Part shown: piece by piece, positions 28,649-39,189 of the stretch | How positions within the stretch are numbered: position 1 is the stretch's first letter | Layout of the letters: the number at the start of each line of letters is the position of its first letter | Source: Aestuariibacter sp. GS-14 | GTDB taxonomy: Bacteria > Pseudomonadota > Gammaproteobacteria > Enterobacterales > Alteromonadaceae | DNA: 64,000 nt | Reading direction: 5' to 3' | Assembly (NCBI RefSeq): GCF_006494365.1 | Contig: NZ_VHIP01000006.1 | Coordinates: 1 to 64,000, forward strand | Translations under genes and position numbers: made by a program | Notes under the pieces: model-generated | The model's database searches: none | The model's input: the letters and a program-made list of their open reading frames with translations, nothing else | What the model was told of the DNA's origin: nothing

Positions 28649-29353
28649 TCAGCCATTATTCATATCAAAAAACAAGGCATGAAACCCTTGTGTGTCAGAC
28701 AGTTTGACCCGTTCACCCGCACTAAACGCCACCCCGTCACCTGCGCCAACTTTGCTACCATTTACCGTGGCGTTGCCGCTAATTACCTGCAACCAGCCAA
28801 TACGTGATGTCGGTAACGCGTGTTCCCATACCGTATTATCTTTTAATCTGCCAGCAAAAATATCAGCATCCTGATACAAGGGTAAGGAATTTCCTTTGCC
28901 CGATTCGCTGAAAATTAAAGTAAGCTCATTTGCTGGTTCAGCCAGTGTCGGAATGTGTTGTTGAACATAGCCAGGGGCCACGTTTTTCTTATTGGGTACC
29001 ACCCAAATTTGCAGAAACTCAACGGTATCACTGCGGCTGTGATTAAATTCACTATGACGAATACCCGTGCCTGCCGTCATCTTCTGTACATCACCAGGAC
29101 GGATCACCGACTCATTGCCTTCGCTGTCTTTGTGCGCCAATGCGCCACTCAACACATAGGAAATAATTTCCATATTTGCATGGCCGTGCTCAGCAAAGCC
29201 ACCACCGGGCTGTACCGTATCCTGATTAATAACCCGCAACGGGCCATGTCCCATATGATTCGCATCGTAATAATGACCAAATGAGAAGCTGTGTTTTGAT
29301 TGTAACCAACCGATATTTACATCACCCCGTGCGTTCGCGTCACGAATTTTCAT
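28649..29353 (-). CDS. Pirin-family bicupin protein
   Basis: The 234-residue protein is a pirin (YhhW-type) double cupin. The N-terminal metal-binding cupin shows FAEHGHANMEIISYVLSG (His, His and Glu ligands at about 57-63) and a later IRHSEFNHS with another His; the first residues SKHSFSFGHYYD are the usual start. Some relatives oxidise quercetin, others act on gene expression, so the substrate is open. The ATG at 29353 is preferred over the upstream in-frame start at 29368, as GGAG lies 7 bases before it. It is divergent from a LysR regulator, an arrangement that suggests control by that regulator. Confidence 0.9.
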   Translation of the reverse strand: MKIRDANARGDVNIGWLQSKHSFSFGHYYDANHMGHGPLRVINQDTVQPGGGFAEHGHANMEIISYVLSGALAHKDSEGNESVIRPGDVQKMTAGTGIRHSEFNHSRSDTVEFLQIWVVPNKKNVAPGYVQQHIPTLAEPANELTLIFSESGKGNSLPLYQDADIFAGRLKDNTVWEHALPTSRIGWLQVISGNATVNGSKVGAGDGVAFSAGERVKLSDTQGFHALFFDMNNG

Positions 29354-29459
29354 ATTAACTCTCCTCAAATCAGATAGCGTGAGTTTAGCAACACCTTAAA
29401 AAGAGACAATACATCAACCAAGCACTACACTGTTGCACATCACACAACAATAAGATTAG

Positions 29460-30371
29460 ATGATGGACAAACTCACCGCGATGCGCGCTTTTGTAACGGT
29501 GGCTGATCAAGGTAGTTTTGCTGCTGCAGCCAGACTACTGGGTTTATCGCGCTCTCAGTTAAACCGCCAGGTGTTATGGCTGGAAGACCATTTACAGGTG
29601 ACCCTGTTTAACCGTACTACCCGGCGGGTATCACTTACCCACACAGGATTAGCTTACCTGGAAAACATAGTGCCGCTACTGGATAACCTGCACGATACCG
29701 AAACGCAACTGTTACAAGGGAATACCGGCCTGCGTGGAGTGATTAAGGTTAATGCGCCGATGTCGTTTGGGTTATCACACCTTACGCCTGCGGTGTTGGC
29801 GTTTATGCGGCAGTACCCCGATATTCGTATTCAATTGGAACTATCGGATGAAAAGCGTGATCCGTTATCGAATCAGTTTGATGTAACACTTCGCATTGGA
29901 CTGCCAGAGACCAATCCTGCCTTAATTGAACACGACATTACCTATACGTCGCGGCGCATGGTCGCCTCTCCTGCTTTTTTAACACGCTATGGTAAACCTG
30001 TTGAACCGTCCCAACTCACCAAGTTACCTTGCCTGCAATACGGCAATTTACTGCATGGGAATTACTGGGATCTGATGCATCAGCGCACCCCGATGCGGGT
30101 AAAAATTAATGGCGTACTAAGCTCGAATAACGGTGACGTACTCAAGCACGCTGCCCTGAAGGGGCAAGGCATCGCGCTACTACCTACTTTTATTGTGGGG
30201 GATGCTATAGCCAATGGTACGCTTGTGCCCATATTGGAGGCCTATCAACCAGACAAACTGCTAATCTCACTGATATATCCACCCAATCGACATATGGCAA
30301 TGCGTTTAAGTGTATTCGTGAAATTTATTCAGGATGCGTTTGAAGATAATGATTTTATTCCAGCGCTTTGA
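29460..30371 (+). CDS. LysR-family transcriptional regulator
   Basis: The 303-residue protein has the LysR winged helix-turn-helix at residues 1-60 (MRAFVTVADQGSFAAAARLLGLSRSQLNRQV) and a substrate-binding effector domain (about 90-295, from GVIKVNAPMSFGL). The domain resembles the large AaeR/DmlR-like subgroup. The 106-base gap to the divergent pirin gene should hold a shared operator, and pirin is the probable target. Repression and the inducer are unknown. Two ATGs at 29460 and 29463 are equally possible starts. Confidence 0.93.
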   Translation: MMDKLTAMRAFVTVADQGSFAAAARLLGLSRSQLNRQVLWLEDHLQVTLFNRTTRRVSLTHTGLAYLENIVPLLDNLHDTETQLLQGNTGLRGVIKVNAPMSFGLSHLTPAVLAFMRQYPDIRIQLELSDEKRDPLSNQFDVTLRIGLPETNPALIEHDITYTSRRMVASPAFLTRYGKPVEPSQLTKLPCLQYGNLLHGNYWDLMHQRTPMRVKINGVLSSNNGDVLKHAALKGQGIALLPTFIVGDAIANGTLVPILEAYQPDKLLISLIYPPNRHMAMRLSVFVKFIQDAFEDNDFIPAL

Positions 30372-30395
30372 AAGGATGGTTTGTTTGAAATCGCG

Positions 30396-30613
30396 GCCTT
30401 TTCGGCTAGGTCCCGGGTCAAGCCCGGGAAGACGATGTTTTTAAACCGGCTTAGAGGAGTGAATAATGAGCGCATTATTACCCGCCCCGTCTTCCCGGAA
30501 AATGCGCAGCATTTGTCCGGGATCTTTTTGACATCACAGCCTTTGGAGTAAGTCCCGCGTCAAGGCCGGGGAGATGGTATTTTTAACCCGGGTCAAGCCC
30601 GGGATATCGACGT
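30396..30613. repeat. Dispersed palindromic repeats between convergent genes
   Basis: Several relatives of the 1-595 array lie here. TCCCGGGTCAAGCCCGGGA (30411-30429) is the reverse complement of the array's long-unit palindrome; about 30492-30522 is an inverted copy of the 36-base hairpin unit (CCCGGAAAATGCGCAGCATT); degenerate copies lie at about 30552-30572 and 30595-30613. They fill the gap between the LysR gene and the yebC-type gene, whose 3' ends face each other. Confidence 0.85.
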
Positions 30614-30618
30614 TATTA

Positions 30619-31350
30619 TTACTCTGCTGCGTCTGGCGTAATCGCGTTGTGATAAACGTCCTGTACATCGTCGCAGTCGTTCAGCATGTCCATGAATTTC
30701 TGGAACATAGGCATGTCGTCTGCGCTGATATCCACATTGGTTTGAGGCACAAAGGTGATTTCTTCTACTTCGAAGTTCAGTTCAGGGTACGCTTCCAGTA
30801 ACGCGGTTTTTACTTTGAAAAACTCGGTATTAGGTGCGTAAACGGAAATTTTACCGTCTTCGCATTCCACTTCGGTTACGTCAGCGTCAGCTTCCATTAA
30901 TACTTCAAGTACCGCGTCTTCGTCTTCACCATCAAACACAAAAATAGCCTGATGGTCGAACATATGTGACACCGCTCCGGGTGCACCAATTTTAGCACCG
31001 GTTTTAGTGAAACAGTTACGCACGTCGGTAATGGTGCGGTTGTTGTTGTCGGTTAAACAATCAACGATCACCATACAGTTACCCGGCCCAAATCCTTCAT
31101 AACGGGCTGGTACGAAATCTTCACCTGCGCCGCCGGCGGCTTTGTCGATGGCCTTTTCAATAACGTGACCAGGTACCTGATCTTTCTTGGCTTTGTCCAT
31201 TAAACGGCGTAACGACAGGTTGGTGTCGGGATCGGCACCGCCGTTCTTCGCACACACGTAAATTTCTTTACCGTATTTTGAATACACCTTGGTTTTGGCG
31301 CCGGCGGTTTTTGCCATGGCCGCCTTTCTTACTTCAAATGCTCTTCCCAT
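30619..31350 (-). CDS. YebC/PmpR family protein, YeeN-type
   Basis: The 243-residue cytoplasmic protein has the three-domain YebC fold. Its sequence is closer to E. coli YeeN than to Yeb[15 protein letters not shown] at the start, [30 protein letters not shown] and [20 protein letters not shown]. The C-terminus ends with [10 protein letters not shown], shared by the whole family. Members have been described both as DNA-binding regulators and, more recently, as helpers of ribosomes stalled at proline runs; which applies to this subgroup is not known. It lies downstream of zapE on the same strand, 74 bases away. Confidence 0.9.
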   Translation of the reverse strand: MGRAFEVRKAAMAKTAGAKTKVYSKYGKEIYVCAKNGGADPDTNLSLRRLMDKAKKDQVPGHVIEKAIDKAAGGAGEDFVPARYEGFGPGNCMVIVDCLTDNNNRTITDVRNCFTKTGAKIGAPGAVSHMFDHQAIFVFDGEDEDAVLEVLMEADADVTEVECEDGKISVYAPNTEFFKVKTALLEAYPELNFEVEEITFVPQTNVDISADDMPMFQKFMDMLNDCDDVQDVYHNAITPDAAE

Positions 31351-31424
31351 TTTAACTATCTCTGCTTTCTGACTTTCTGGTGTCGGCGTTTTGTAAAAGG
31401 CCCGAGTTTACCGATTTTTAGTGA

Positions 31425-32528
31425 TTATGGTAAGTGTTCTTTGGCCAAATAATCGTGTGACTGCATTTCTTGCAGGCGACTCAGACAACGTTTGAACTCG
31501 AAACTTAACCTGCCTTCGGTATACAATTGCGGTAATGCCACCTGAGCAGACATAATCAGTTTAACGTGTCGCTCATAGAATTCGTCTACCATGGCAATAA
31601 ACCGTCTGGCGGTATCGTCGTTGTTCTGACCCATTTGTTTTACATTGGCCAGTAATACCGTGTGATAGCAACGACTCAATTCAATATAGTCTGACTGACT
31701 GCGCGGCCCTTCACATAATTCTTTGAAGTCGATCATCAGCACACCGTCTGCATCGCGCAGGGTTTGCAGCATACGGTGATTTACCTCGATTTTATCGCCC
31801 TCTGTGCCTTCATCCGGCGCTAACTGACCAAAATAAGCATGTAAATTTAGCATGGCCTCTTCGTCCAGCGGATAATGGTAAATTTCGGCCTGTTCCAAAG
31901 TACGCAGACGATAATCGATACCGCTGTCTACGTTAACTACATTGCACTGGGCGTTGATCAATGCAATAGCGGGCAGGAAACGGGCGCGCTGTAAACCATT
32001 GCGGTACAGTTCGTCGGGCACGATATTCGACGTAGCAACCAATACAATACCATGCGCAAACAGGGCTTCCATTAGGGTGCCCAATATCATGGCATCGGTA
32101 ATGTCCGATACAAAAAACTCATCAAAACATATGATGCGCGTTTCGTCAGCCAGCTTCTTAGCTACGATTTTCAGGGGGTCCTGTTTACCGCCGAGCAGCT
32201 TGAGCTCGTCGTGCACCCGGTGCATAAAGCGGTGAAAATGCACACGCATTTTCTTTTCAAACGGCAAACAGTGGTAGAAGGTATCCACCAGGTATGTTTT
32301 GCCACGGCCTACGCCACCATAAAAATAGATGCCTTTCATGCTGGAATGCGCGGTGGATTTAGCCCCAAATATGGATTTCATTTTTGCAGCCAGGGACGAC
32401 CTGGGCATCCCTTGTAACATTAAGTCGTCGTATAAGCGCTGCAATTCCCGTACTGCATTTTCTTGTGCCGGGTCGAACTTAAAATCGTCCCGTGTAAGGT
32501 CTTGTTGGTATTTTTCCCACGGCGTCAT
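31425..32528 (-). CDS. zapE: Cell division ATPase ZapE (AFG1 family)
   Basis: The 367-residue protein is an AFG1-like P-loop ATPase. Walker A is FYGGVGRGKTYLVD (about residues 67-80) and Walker B with the following motif is IICFDEFFVSD (about 133-143). E. coli ZapE binds the Z ring and is needed for division under low oxygen or heat stress. The start MTPWEKYQQDL is the family norm. The gene is divergent from zapG-degQ-degS, the same neighbourhood as in E. coli, supporting orthology. Confidence 0.95.
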   Translation of the reverse strand: MTPWEKYQQDLTRDDFKFDPAQENAVRELQRLYDDLMLQGMPRSSLAAKMKSIFGAKSTAHSSMKGIYFYGGVGRGKTYLVDTFYHCLPFEKKMRVHFHRFMHRVHDELKLLGGKQDPLKIVAKKLADETRIICFDEFFVSDITDAMILGTLMEALFAHGIVLVATSNIVPDELYRNGLQRARFLPAIALINAQCNVVNVDSGIDYRLRTLEQAEIYHYPLDEEAMLNLHAYFGQLAPDEGTEGDKIEVNHRMLQTLRDADGVLMIDFKELCEGPRSQSDYIELSRCYHTVLLANVKQMGQNNDDTARRFIAMVDEFYERHVKLIMSAQVALPQLYTEGRLSFEFKRCLSRLQEMQSHDYLAKEHLP

Positions 32529-32828
32529 CGCCTGATTTACTCCCGAGTACCACGAAATTAGATTAGCGCTTTAAAAGCGCAATTATGCCCCGAATTCAGG
32601 CTGAATACCAATTCAGCGACGTTATTTTAAGCGGTCTGTTCAACATGGGTAGCATCCTCACCGCGCATACGTGATAATGGGCGCAAGATACATTTTGCCA
32701 CAAACTGTCTGAGCAAAATGACGCAGTTCTTGCTATAGTCGACATGAGCAGCGGCAGATGTTGCACTAGCAGTTTCCGGAGGCCTCTAGTCTAATCAGGT
32801 TCCGGTTTTTGAAACATTGGAGAAAAAA
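32529..32828. other. Divergent promoter region of zapE and zapG
   Basis: A 300-base gap. An extended -10 element TGCTATAGT (32731-32739) on the plus strand probably serves zapG. A perfect palindrome GCGCTTT-A-AAAGCGC near 32567-32581 and a CTGAAT/ATTCAG hairpin near 32602-32617 lie closer to zapE. No reading frame is supported. Confidence 0.5.
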
Positions 32829-33269
32829 ATGGAAGTGGTTATTTCCTTAGCAATGCTGGTAATTGGTTTAATTGTCGGATTTTTTGTAGCCCGTTATATT
32901 TTTACTCAGGAAGGCGCAGTAAAAGCGAATGCAGCCGCTGAAAAAGCGCTGAAGGAATTATTGGCTCAACAGGCACAGCATCATTTGTTTCAGGTAAAAC
33001 AATCAATTGAAGGACTTGAAAAACAGTGTTCTGACCTTAAACAGTGTGTAGCGGATTACGAGACCTTGCTGGAAACTGACGACAGTGATGCCGTACCGGC
33101 GGTACCGTTTTATGGTGAGCACACTACCGCGTATTTACGAAACAACTTAAAAGGTTCAGATAGAGTTAAACAAACTGCGAACAGTGACACCCAACCCCGT
33201 GACTTCGCAGGTCAAAGTTCCGGTCTGTTTGTCGGCGCCAGTACGCCATCTGCCGCAGACAAAGACTAA
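32829..33269 (+). CDS. zapG: Cell division/envelope protein ZapG (YhcB, DUF1043)
   Basis: The 146-residue inner-membrane protein has one N-terminal helix (about 3-23, VVISLAMLVIGLIVGFFVAR) and a cytoplasmic coiled coil (about 30-85) rich in Ala, Gln and Glu, followed by a flexible polar tail with a PFYGEHTTAYLR motif. This is the YhcB architecture; the E. coli protein links cell division, elongation and envelope synthesis. The ATG at 32829 has GGAG 7 bases before it. Position between zapE (divergent) and degQ (same strand) is the same as in E. coli. Confidence 0.9.
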   Translation: MEVVISLAMLVIGLIVGFFVARYIFTQEGAVKANAAAEKALKELLAQQAQHHLFQVKQSIEGLEKQCSDLKQCVADYETLLETDDSDAVPAVPFYGEHTTAYLRNNLKGSDRVKQTANSDTQPRDFAGQSSGLFVGASTPSAADKD

Positions 33270-33349
33270 AATACGGAACTTTTCCAATAGTCACATAGTC
33301 TTTGGGTAGGTAGTTGCAAGAACGCAATGAGACTAGGAGTTATGTGTCT

Positions 33350-34714
33350 ATGAATAAGTCTTTTCGAAAGCTTGTATTGGTATCGGGTATGGTTGTAAGT
33401 ACCCTTGGTATGTCGGTATCAACGCAAGCTGCTCTTCCTTTCTTTGGTGATAGTAAAAAAGAAGTGCCCACTCTGGCTCCAATGCTGGAAGAGGCAATGC
33501 CGGCTGTGGTGAGTATTGCGGTAGAAGGTACCCAAACCTCACGACAGCAGGTGCCTGAAATGTTCCGTTACTTTTTTGGAGGCCCCTCTGAGCAGGTGCA
33601 GGAACGACCGTTCCGTGGATTGGGCTCAGGTGTCATCATTGACGCCAAGAAGGGCTACGTAGTCACCAATGCGCACGTAGTGGCTAATGCTGATGAAATC
33701 ACCGTTAAGCTTACTGATGGCCGCGAGTTTATCGCCAAAAAATTAGGCGCCGATGAACAAAGTGACATCGCTATTCTGCAAATTGAATCCGATAATTTAA
33801 CCGCGCTGCCACTGGCAGATTCCGATGCTGTGCGCGTGGGTGATTTTGTAGTGGCAATTGGCAACCCCTTTGGTTTATCGCAAACCGTTACATCAGGCAT
33901 TGTCAGTGCGCTCGGACGGTCGGGTCTGAACATTGGCGGTTATGAAGACTTTATTCAAACCGACGCAGCTATTAACCGCGGTAACTCTGGTGGCGCACTG
34001 GTAAACCTGCACGGAGAACTGGTGGGTATCAATACGGCGATTTTCGGGCCGAATGGCGGAAACGTAGGTATTGGTTTTGCCATACCAACGAATATGATGA
34101 AGAGTCTGGTAGATCAAATTGTTGAATTTGGCGAAGTGCGTCGTGGTCAGTTAGGTATTATTGGCAGCAACGTAGATGCGGGTCTGGCAGAAGCTATGAA
34201 CTCCGAGTTCAACAAAGGTGCGTTTGTAAGTGAAGTTCAGCCGGATTCTGCAGCAGATAAAGGCGGTATTCAGGCGGGTGATATCATCATTGCCGTAAAC
34301 GGCAAAGACCTGACCAGCTTTGCTGAGTTGCGAGCCAAGATTGCCAGTATGGGTGCGGGTGCTGAGGTAGAACTCACTGTAATTCGCAAAGGCGAGCGTT
34401 TGAAACGCAAGGTTGTGCTGGACGACGCCGCTAAGACTGAAGTAGTTGCGAAGCAAATTCATCCTGCACTTGAAGGTGCAACGCTGGTAAACGGTGAGGA
34501 TGCGGCCGGAAACGCTGGAGTTTCGGTGAGTAATGTAGAGGAAAATTCCCCTGCTGCCCGCATTGGCCTGCAAAAAGACGACGTTATCATGAGTGTTGGT
34601 AACCGCCGAATCACTAACGTGATGGAGTTACGCGAAATAATGGACGGTGCCAAAGGCGTATTTGCCTTAAACGTGCGTCGTGGTAACGCCTCGCTTTACC
34701 TGGTAATTCGCTAA
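33350..34714 (+). CDS. degQ: Periplasmic serine protease DegQ/DegP type
   Basis: The 454-residue protein has a signal peptide (to about residue 28), a trypsin-like domain and two PDZ domains (about 250-340 and 365-450). The catalytic triad is visible: His in TNAHVV, Asp in SDIAILQI and Ser in GNSGGALV. It degrades or refolds damaged periplasmic proteins. The genomic place before degS, and the short Q-linker loop, favour DegQ over DegP. The ATG at 33350 is chosen; GTG 33344 is an in-frame alternative closer to the GGAG site at 33336. Confidence 0.94.
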   Translation: MNKSFRKLVLVSGMVVSTLGMSVSTQAALPFFGDSKKEVPTLAPMLEEAMPAVVSIAVEGTQTSRQQVPEMFRYFFGGPSEQVQERPFRGLGSGVIIDAKKGYVVTNAHVVANADEITVKLTDGREFIAKKLGADEQSDIAILQIESDNLTALPLADSDAVRVGDFVVAIGNPFGLSQTVTSGIVSALGRSGLNIGGYEDFIQTDAAINRGNSGGALVNLHGELVGINTAIFGPNGGNVGIGFAIPTNMMKSLVDQIVEFGEVRRGQLGIIGSNVDAGLAEAMNSEFNKGAFVSEVQPDSAADKGGIQAGDIIIAVNGKDLTSFAELRAKIASMGAGAEVELTVIRKGERLKRKVVLDDAAKTEVVAKQIHPALEGATLVNGEDAAGNAGVSVSNVEENSPAARIGLQKDDVIMSVGNRRITNVMELREIMDGAKGVFALNVRRGNASLYLVIR

Positions 34715-34779
34715 CCTAACGGTAGTCACGGCCGGCCGTCTCACGCACTAAGCCCAGGCTTGCAGAAAAGAGACAATTC

Positions 34780-34817
34780 AAACGGTGTGCTGTAACAACA
34801 GCCACCGTTTTTTTTAT
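34780..34817 (+). terminator. Intrinsic terminator between degQ and degS
   Basis: AAACGGTG pairs with CACCGTTT, continued inside by GCTGT/ACAGC around AACA, and a run of eight T follows. It separates degQ from degS, so degS probably has its own promoter in the following 95 bases. Confidence 0.9.
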
Positions 34818-34911
34818 TTGTGCACAGAGCAAGCGTAAAATGCTATCCTAATCACATTGTTATAAATGCCTTGGATATCATTCATATCCCCCAACCTGAA
34901 TTTGAAAGATT

Positions 34912-35982
34912 GTGTCGAGCAGGCAGTTTTTAGTTTTTATATTTCGTTCCGTATTTCTGGGCCTGGTGGTAGCCGCGCTTATCCTCTTACTCGTGCCCGA
35001 TTTACGCCGTGGGGCTGGTTTTGGTGAAAACTGGTTTTCCTCTACATCGCCCGCCGCCAGCCGGGAAACCTATTATTCTGCGCTGAGTCGCTCTGCGCCG
35101 GCAGTGGTAAACATCTACAGTGTGAGCATTGAAAATAGTCCGAACAATTACTATCAACCCCGCCAACGCACCAGCCTGGGCTCCGGCGTGATCATGACTA
35201 AATCCGGCTATATCATTACCTGTAATCACGTCATTAAAGACGCCGATAGTATTTTTGTGGCGCTGCAGGATAACCGTGTTGCGCAAGCGCAAATTGTGGG
35301 TACCGACCAGCTCACCGACCTCGCGGTATTAAAAGTAAATGAAGACAATCTGCACGTGATCCCGCAAATGGACGAAACCGATTTACGCGTTGGCGATGTA
35401 GTCATGGCAATAGGTAACCCCTACAACCTGGGCCAGACCATTACTCAGGGAATTGTAAGCCGAGCCGGGCGTACCGGGCTCTCTAACTTTGTGGATTTTA
35501 TTCAAACTGATGCAGTGCTTAATCAGGGTAACTCAGGCGGCGCTCTGGTAGACAGTAATGGCTATTTGGTTGGGATTACCAATGCCAACTTCCAGGTTCG
35601 TGATGAACGCCGTGGCACGTACATAGTCGACGGTATCAACTTCGCCGTGCCCTACGAATTGGCGAAGCGCGTAATGGACGACATTATTACCAATGGCAAG
35701 GTGACCCGCGGCCAGTTAGGTTTCGTGGGTGAAGAACTCCGGGGACGCCCAGGCATTGAAGTGAAAGCAGTAGCGCAAAACTCGCCAGCTTCAATTGCCG
35801 GTTTAGAGCCTGGCGACGTGATTATGGCAATAGATGGAATACGCCTTGAAAGCGCATCAAAAACACTGGATATGATTGCAGAAACAAAGCCCGGTACAGT
35901 GCTTGAAATGGAAATTAGCCGCAATGCCCGTACCATCACCATGCAAGTTACCGTTGCAGAACTGATCATTCCCCAGCAGTAG
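34912..35982 (+). CDS. degS: Site-1 envelope stress protease DegS
   Basis: The 356-residue protein has an N-terminal membrane anchor (about 8-28) instead of a cleaved signal, a trypsin-like domain with His in CNHVIKDAD, Asp in TDLAVLKV and Ser in GNSGGALVD, and a single PDZ domain (about 255-345). DegS senses misfolded porin C-termini through the PDZ and cuts the anti-sigma factor RseA, starting the sigma-E response; rseA and rpoE are not in this window. It starts at GTG with GAAAG just upstream. It ends in the repeat-containing gap facing murA. Confidence 0.95.
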   Translation: MSSRQFLVFIFRSVFLGLVVAALILLLVPDLRRGAGFGENWFSSTSPAASRETYYSALSRSAPAVVNIYSVSIENSPNNYYQPRQRTSLGSGVIMTKSGYIITCNHVIKDADSIFVALQDNRVAQAQIVGTDQLTDLAVLKVNEDNLHVIPQMDETDLRVGDVVMAIGNPYNLGQTITQGIVSRAGRTGLSNFVDFIQTDAVLNQGNSGGALVDSNGYLVGITNANFQVRDERRGTYIVDGINFAVPYELAKRVMDDIITNGKVTRGQLGFVGEELRGRPGIEVKAVAQNSPASIAGLEPGDVIMAIDGIRLESASKTLDMIAETKPGTVLEMEISRNARTITMQVTVAELIIPQQ

Positions 35983-35989
35983 CGCCGTC

Positions 35990-36100
35990 TTTCCGGCCTC
36001 CGAGCCGGGACCTACGTTAAAAGGCTGTGATTTCAAATTACCCGCGATGAGATCCCGGATAAGTACTTCCTAATTTCCGGGACGACGGATGGGGTATCGT
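35990..36100. repeat. Third locus of the palindromic repeat family
   Basis: A degraded copy of both array parts. GAGCCGGGACCTACGTTAAA matches the long unit of the 1-595 array, and about 36050-36097 matches the 36-base unit (CCCGGATAAGTACTTCC, then TTTCCGGGACGACGGATGGG). It lies between degS and the convergent murA. Confidence 0.85.
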
Positions 36101-36120
36101 TTTGCGATTGCTGGCCGAAA

Positions 36121-37401
<1,281 letters not shown>

Positions 37402-37659
37402 TTACTGCGGAAGATTAAACTGGCGTTCGCGTTTCCAGTCTTTTTCGGTAAAGGTTTTAATCGATACAGCGTGCATCGAACCATCGGCAATGAACGCATT
37501 GAGTGGCGCATAAACGAATTGCTGGCGCTTAACGCGACTCATGTCAGCAAACGCATCGCTTACGGCAATGATGTTGAAGTGAGAACCTTCGCCTTTTACG
37601 TAAACTTCGGCAAGGTTAAGGCTGTCTTTCAAAAGGGTTTCTATTTCTTTGATGTCCAT
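37402..37659 (-). CDS. ibaG: BolA-family protein IbaG
   Basis: The 85-residue protein is a BolA-fold protein of the IbaG (YrbA) type. It has the family VYVKGEGSHFNIIAVSDAFADMSRVKRQQ region, with the His that can help hold an iron-sulphur cluster with a monothiol glutaredoxin. In E. coli and Vibrio it is tied to acid response and envelope integrity. Five bases separate it from mlaB and 18 from murA, the conserved order, so it is surely co-transcribed. Confidence 0.93.
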   Translation of the reverse strand: MDIKEIETLLKDSLNLAEVYVKGEGSHFNIIAVSDAFADMSRVKRQQFVYAPLNAFIADGSMHAVSIKTFTEKDWKRERQFNLPQ

Positions 37660-37664
37660 AGACT

Positions 37665-37976
37665 CTATTGCGATAGTGTGGCGTTGTGCACAGGCAGAAA
37701 CGCATCGATTTCACTGATTTTCGCTAATTTAAGCATTTTTTCAGGAAGGTTGCACAGGGTTATTTTAATCCCTTGCGCTCTGCCATCCCGGATTGCATTA
37801 ATTGTCCACGCTAAACCGGCACTGTCGACCCGCTCCACCTGACTAAAATCAAAGCTACAGGCCCCAGCCTGACGATAAGACTGCTTGTCGGCATTGCTAA
37901 GCAATGCCCACCAGTCTTTGGTCAGGCTCTGGCGATCCAGTGCGCCATTCAAGGCGATCACTGAGACAGTACTCAT
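37665..37976 (-). CDS. mlaB: STAS-domain protein MlaB
   Basis: The 103-residue cytoplasmic protein is a single STAS domain, with LNGALDRQSLTKDWW at the start and the family core FDFSQVERVDSAGLAWTINA. MlaB binds MlaF and is needed for assembly and activity of the MlaFEDB lipid transporter in the inner membrane. Its start overlaps the end of mlaC by 4 bases. Confidence 0.92.
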   Translation of the reverse strand: MSTVSVIALNGALDRQSLTKDWWALLSNADKQSYRQAGACSFDFSQVERVDSAGLAWTINAIRDGRAQGIKITLCNLPEKMLKLAKISEIDAFLPVHNATLSQ

Positions 37977-38659
37977 GCTTTATCACCTTTGTTGCCGGAA
38001 ATATCATCCAGACTTTTCAGTTGCATGGGTTTTTCAATACGTTCACGCATGACTTCAATTACTTTATCAATGCCTTCTGTGCGAATAACCGGTTCGTATT
38101 GCTTAATTTCGTTTTGCAGCATGCTGATGCCTTCAGCCACCATATCGTAGGCTTTCCATTCATCAGCTTTACCACTTTTGCGCACCTTAAACGCGACACT
38201 GATATCCGGACGGTTACCGTCGCGGATCACTGCGCGTACTGTTGCGCTCTTATCGCCGTCAAAGTCCTGCTCAGGGGCAAAAATCACCTCCTGATCATCG
38301 TAATAACTCAGCGCGTCAGCATAACTGGTGATCAGGTACTGACGAAATACACGGATGTACTCAATGAGTTTATCTTTATCGGCATTTTTAAAATCAAAGT
38401 GCTTGCCCAGTACTTTAAAGGCACTGTATTGATAATCAATGTAGGGCAATAGCTCTTCTTCCATAATGGTACGCAGTAATTCCGGGTTCTGCTGGATTTG
38501 CTCTTTCGAACTCTTCATGCGTTCGAACGTACGGCTCCCAACTTGCTCAACCATTACATACGGATTACGCGTATCTATGTCTGCTTGTTGTGCTACTGCG
38601 GGTAACACCATCATTAATAAGCAGGTAAACACAACGCCAAATTTGATTTTCAACTTCAC
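37973..38659 (-). CDS. mlaC: Periplasmic phospholipid carrier MlaC
   Basis: The 228-residue protein has a signal peptide (to about residue 23, LPAVAQQAD) and the MlaC/Ttg2D fold, with NPYVMVEQV, EELLPYIDYQYSAFKVLGKHF and VRAVIRDGNRPDISVAFKVR. It shuttles single phospholipids between the MlaA-porin complex in the outer membrane and MlaFEDB. Four bases overlap with mlaB; 50 bases follow mlaD. Confidence 0.95.
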   Translation of the reverse strand: MKLKIKFGVVFTCLLMMVLPAVAQQADIDTRNPYVMVEQVGSRTFERMKSSKEQIQQNPELLRTIMEEELLPYIDYQYSAFKVLGKHFDFKNADKDKLIEYIRVFRQYLITSYADALSYYDDQEVIFAPEQDFDGDKSATVRAVIRDGNRPDISVAFKVRKSGKADEWKAYDMVAEGISMLQNEIKQYEPVIRTEGIDKVIEVMRERIEKPMQLKSLDDISGNKGDKA

Positions 38660-38709
38660 TCTCCTAACAAACTGCTTGCGACTTACTTACCAAACAGGCT
38701 AAGTAAGTA

Positions 38710-39180
38710 TTATTCTTCACTACCACGGCTGAACAGAAACTGACCGATGAGTTCTTCCAGCACTAGAGCTGAACTTGTGTCTTCGATATAGTCACCATTC
38801 GCCAGATTCTCAACCCCATCGATGGTAAAACCTGGCTCGAATCCGACGTATTGCTCCCCCAGTAAGCCAGACGTCAAAATAGACGCCGAGCTGGTTTCCG
38901 GAAATGCGTTATACTCTGCTTGAATAGTCAGCTCCACCACCGGACTGTAATCGTTTCTGTCTAATTTAATACTGCTTACCCGGCCAATTACCACGCCACC
39001 CACTTTTACCGGTGAGCGCACTTTCAATCCGCCAATATTGTCGAATTTGGCATACAGGGTATAAGTATCACCGTCTGTTACTACGGTTTGATTGGCCACT
39101 TTAAGTGCCAGTAATAACAAGGCTGCAATGGTCATTACCACAAATACGCCGACCATTAATTCCGTCTTATATCGGTTCAT
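38710..39180 (-). CDS. mlaD: MCE-domain lipid transport protein MlaD
   Basis: The 156-residue protein has one N-terminal membrane helix (about 8-28, VGVFVVMTIAALLLLALKVA) and an MCE domain (about 40-118, with LYAKFDNIGGLKVRSPVKVGGVVIGRV and SASILTSGLLGEQYVGFEPG). Six copies form the periplasmic ring through which phospholipids pass. It is slightly shorter than the E. coli protein, ending soon after the C-terminal helix. Nine bases follow mlaE. Confidence 0.95.
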   Translation of the reverse strand: MNRYKTELMVGVFVVMTIAALLLLALKVANQTVVTDGDTYTLYAKFDNIGGLKVRSPVKVGGVVIGRVSSIKLDRNDYSPVVELTIQAEYNAFPETSSASILTSGLLGEQYVGFEPGFTIDGVENLANGDYIEDTSSALVLEELIGQFLFSRGSEE

Positions 39181-39189
39181 TACTTTCCC

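Noticed and set aside
30396-30613. Insertion sequence or transposon remnant
   Set aside because: No transposase fragment or target duplication; the palindromes match the REP-like family instead.
33342-33353. Three-codon frame ATG-TGT-CTA-TGA just before degQ
   Set aside because: It arises from the sequence around the alternative GTG and ATG starts; too short to support as a leader peptide.
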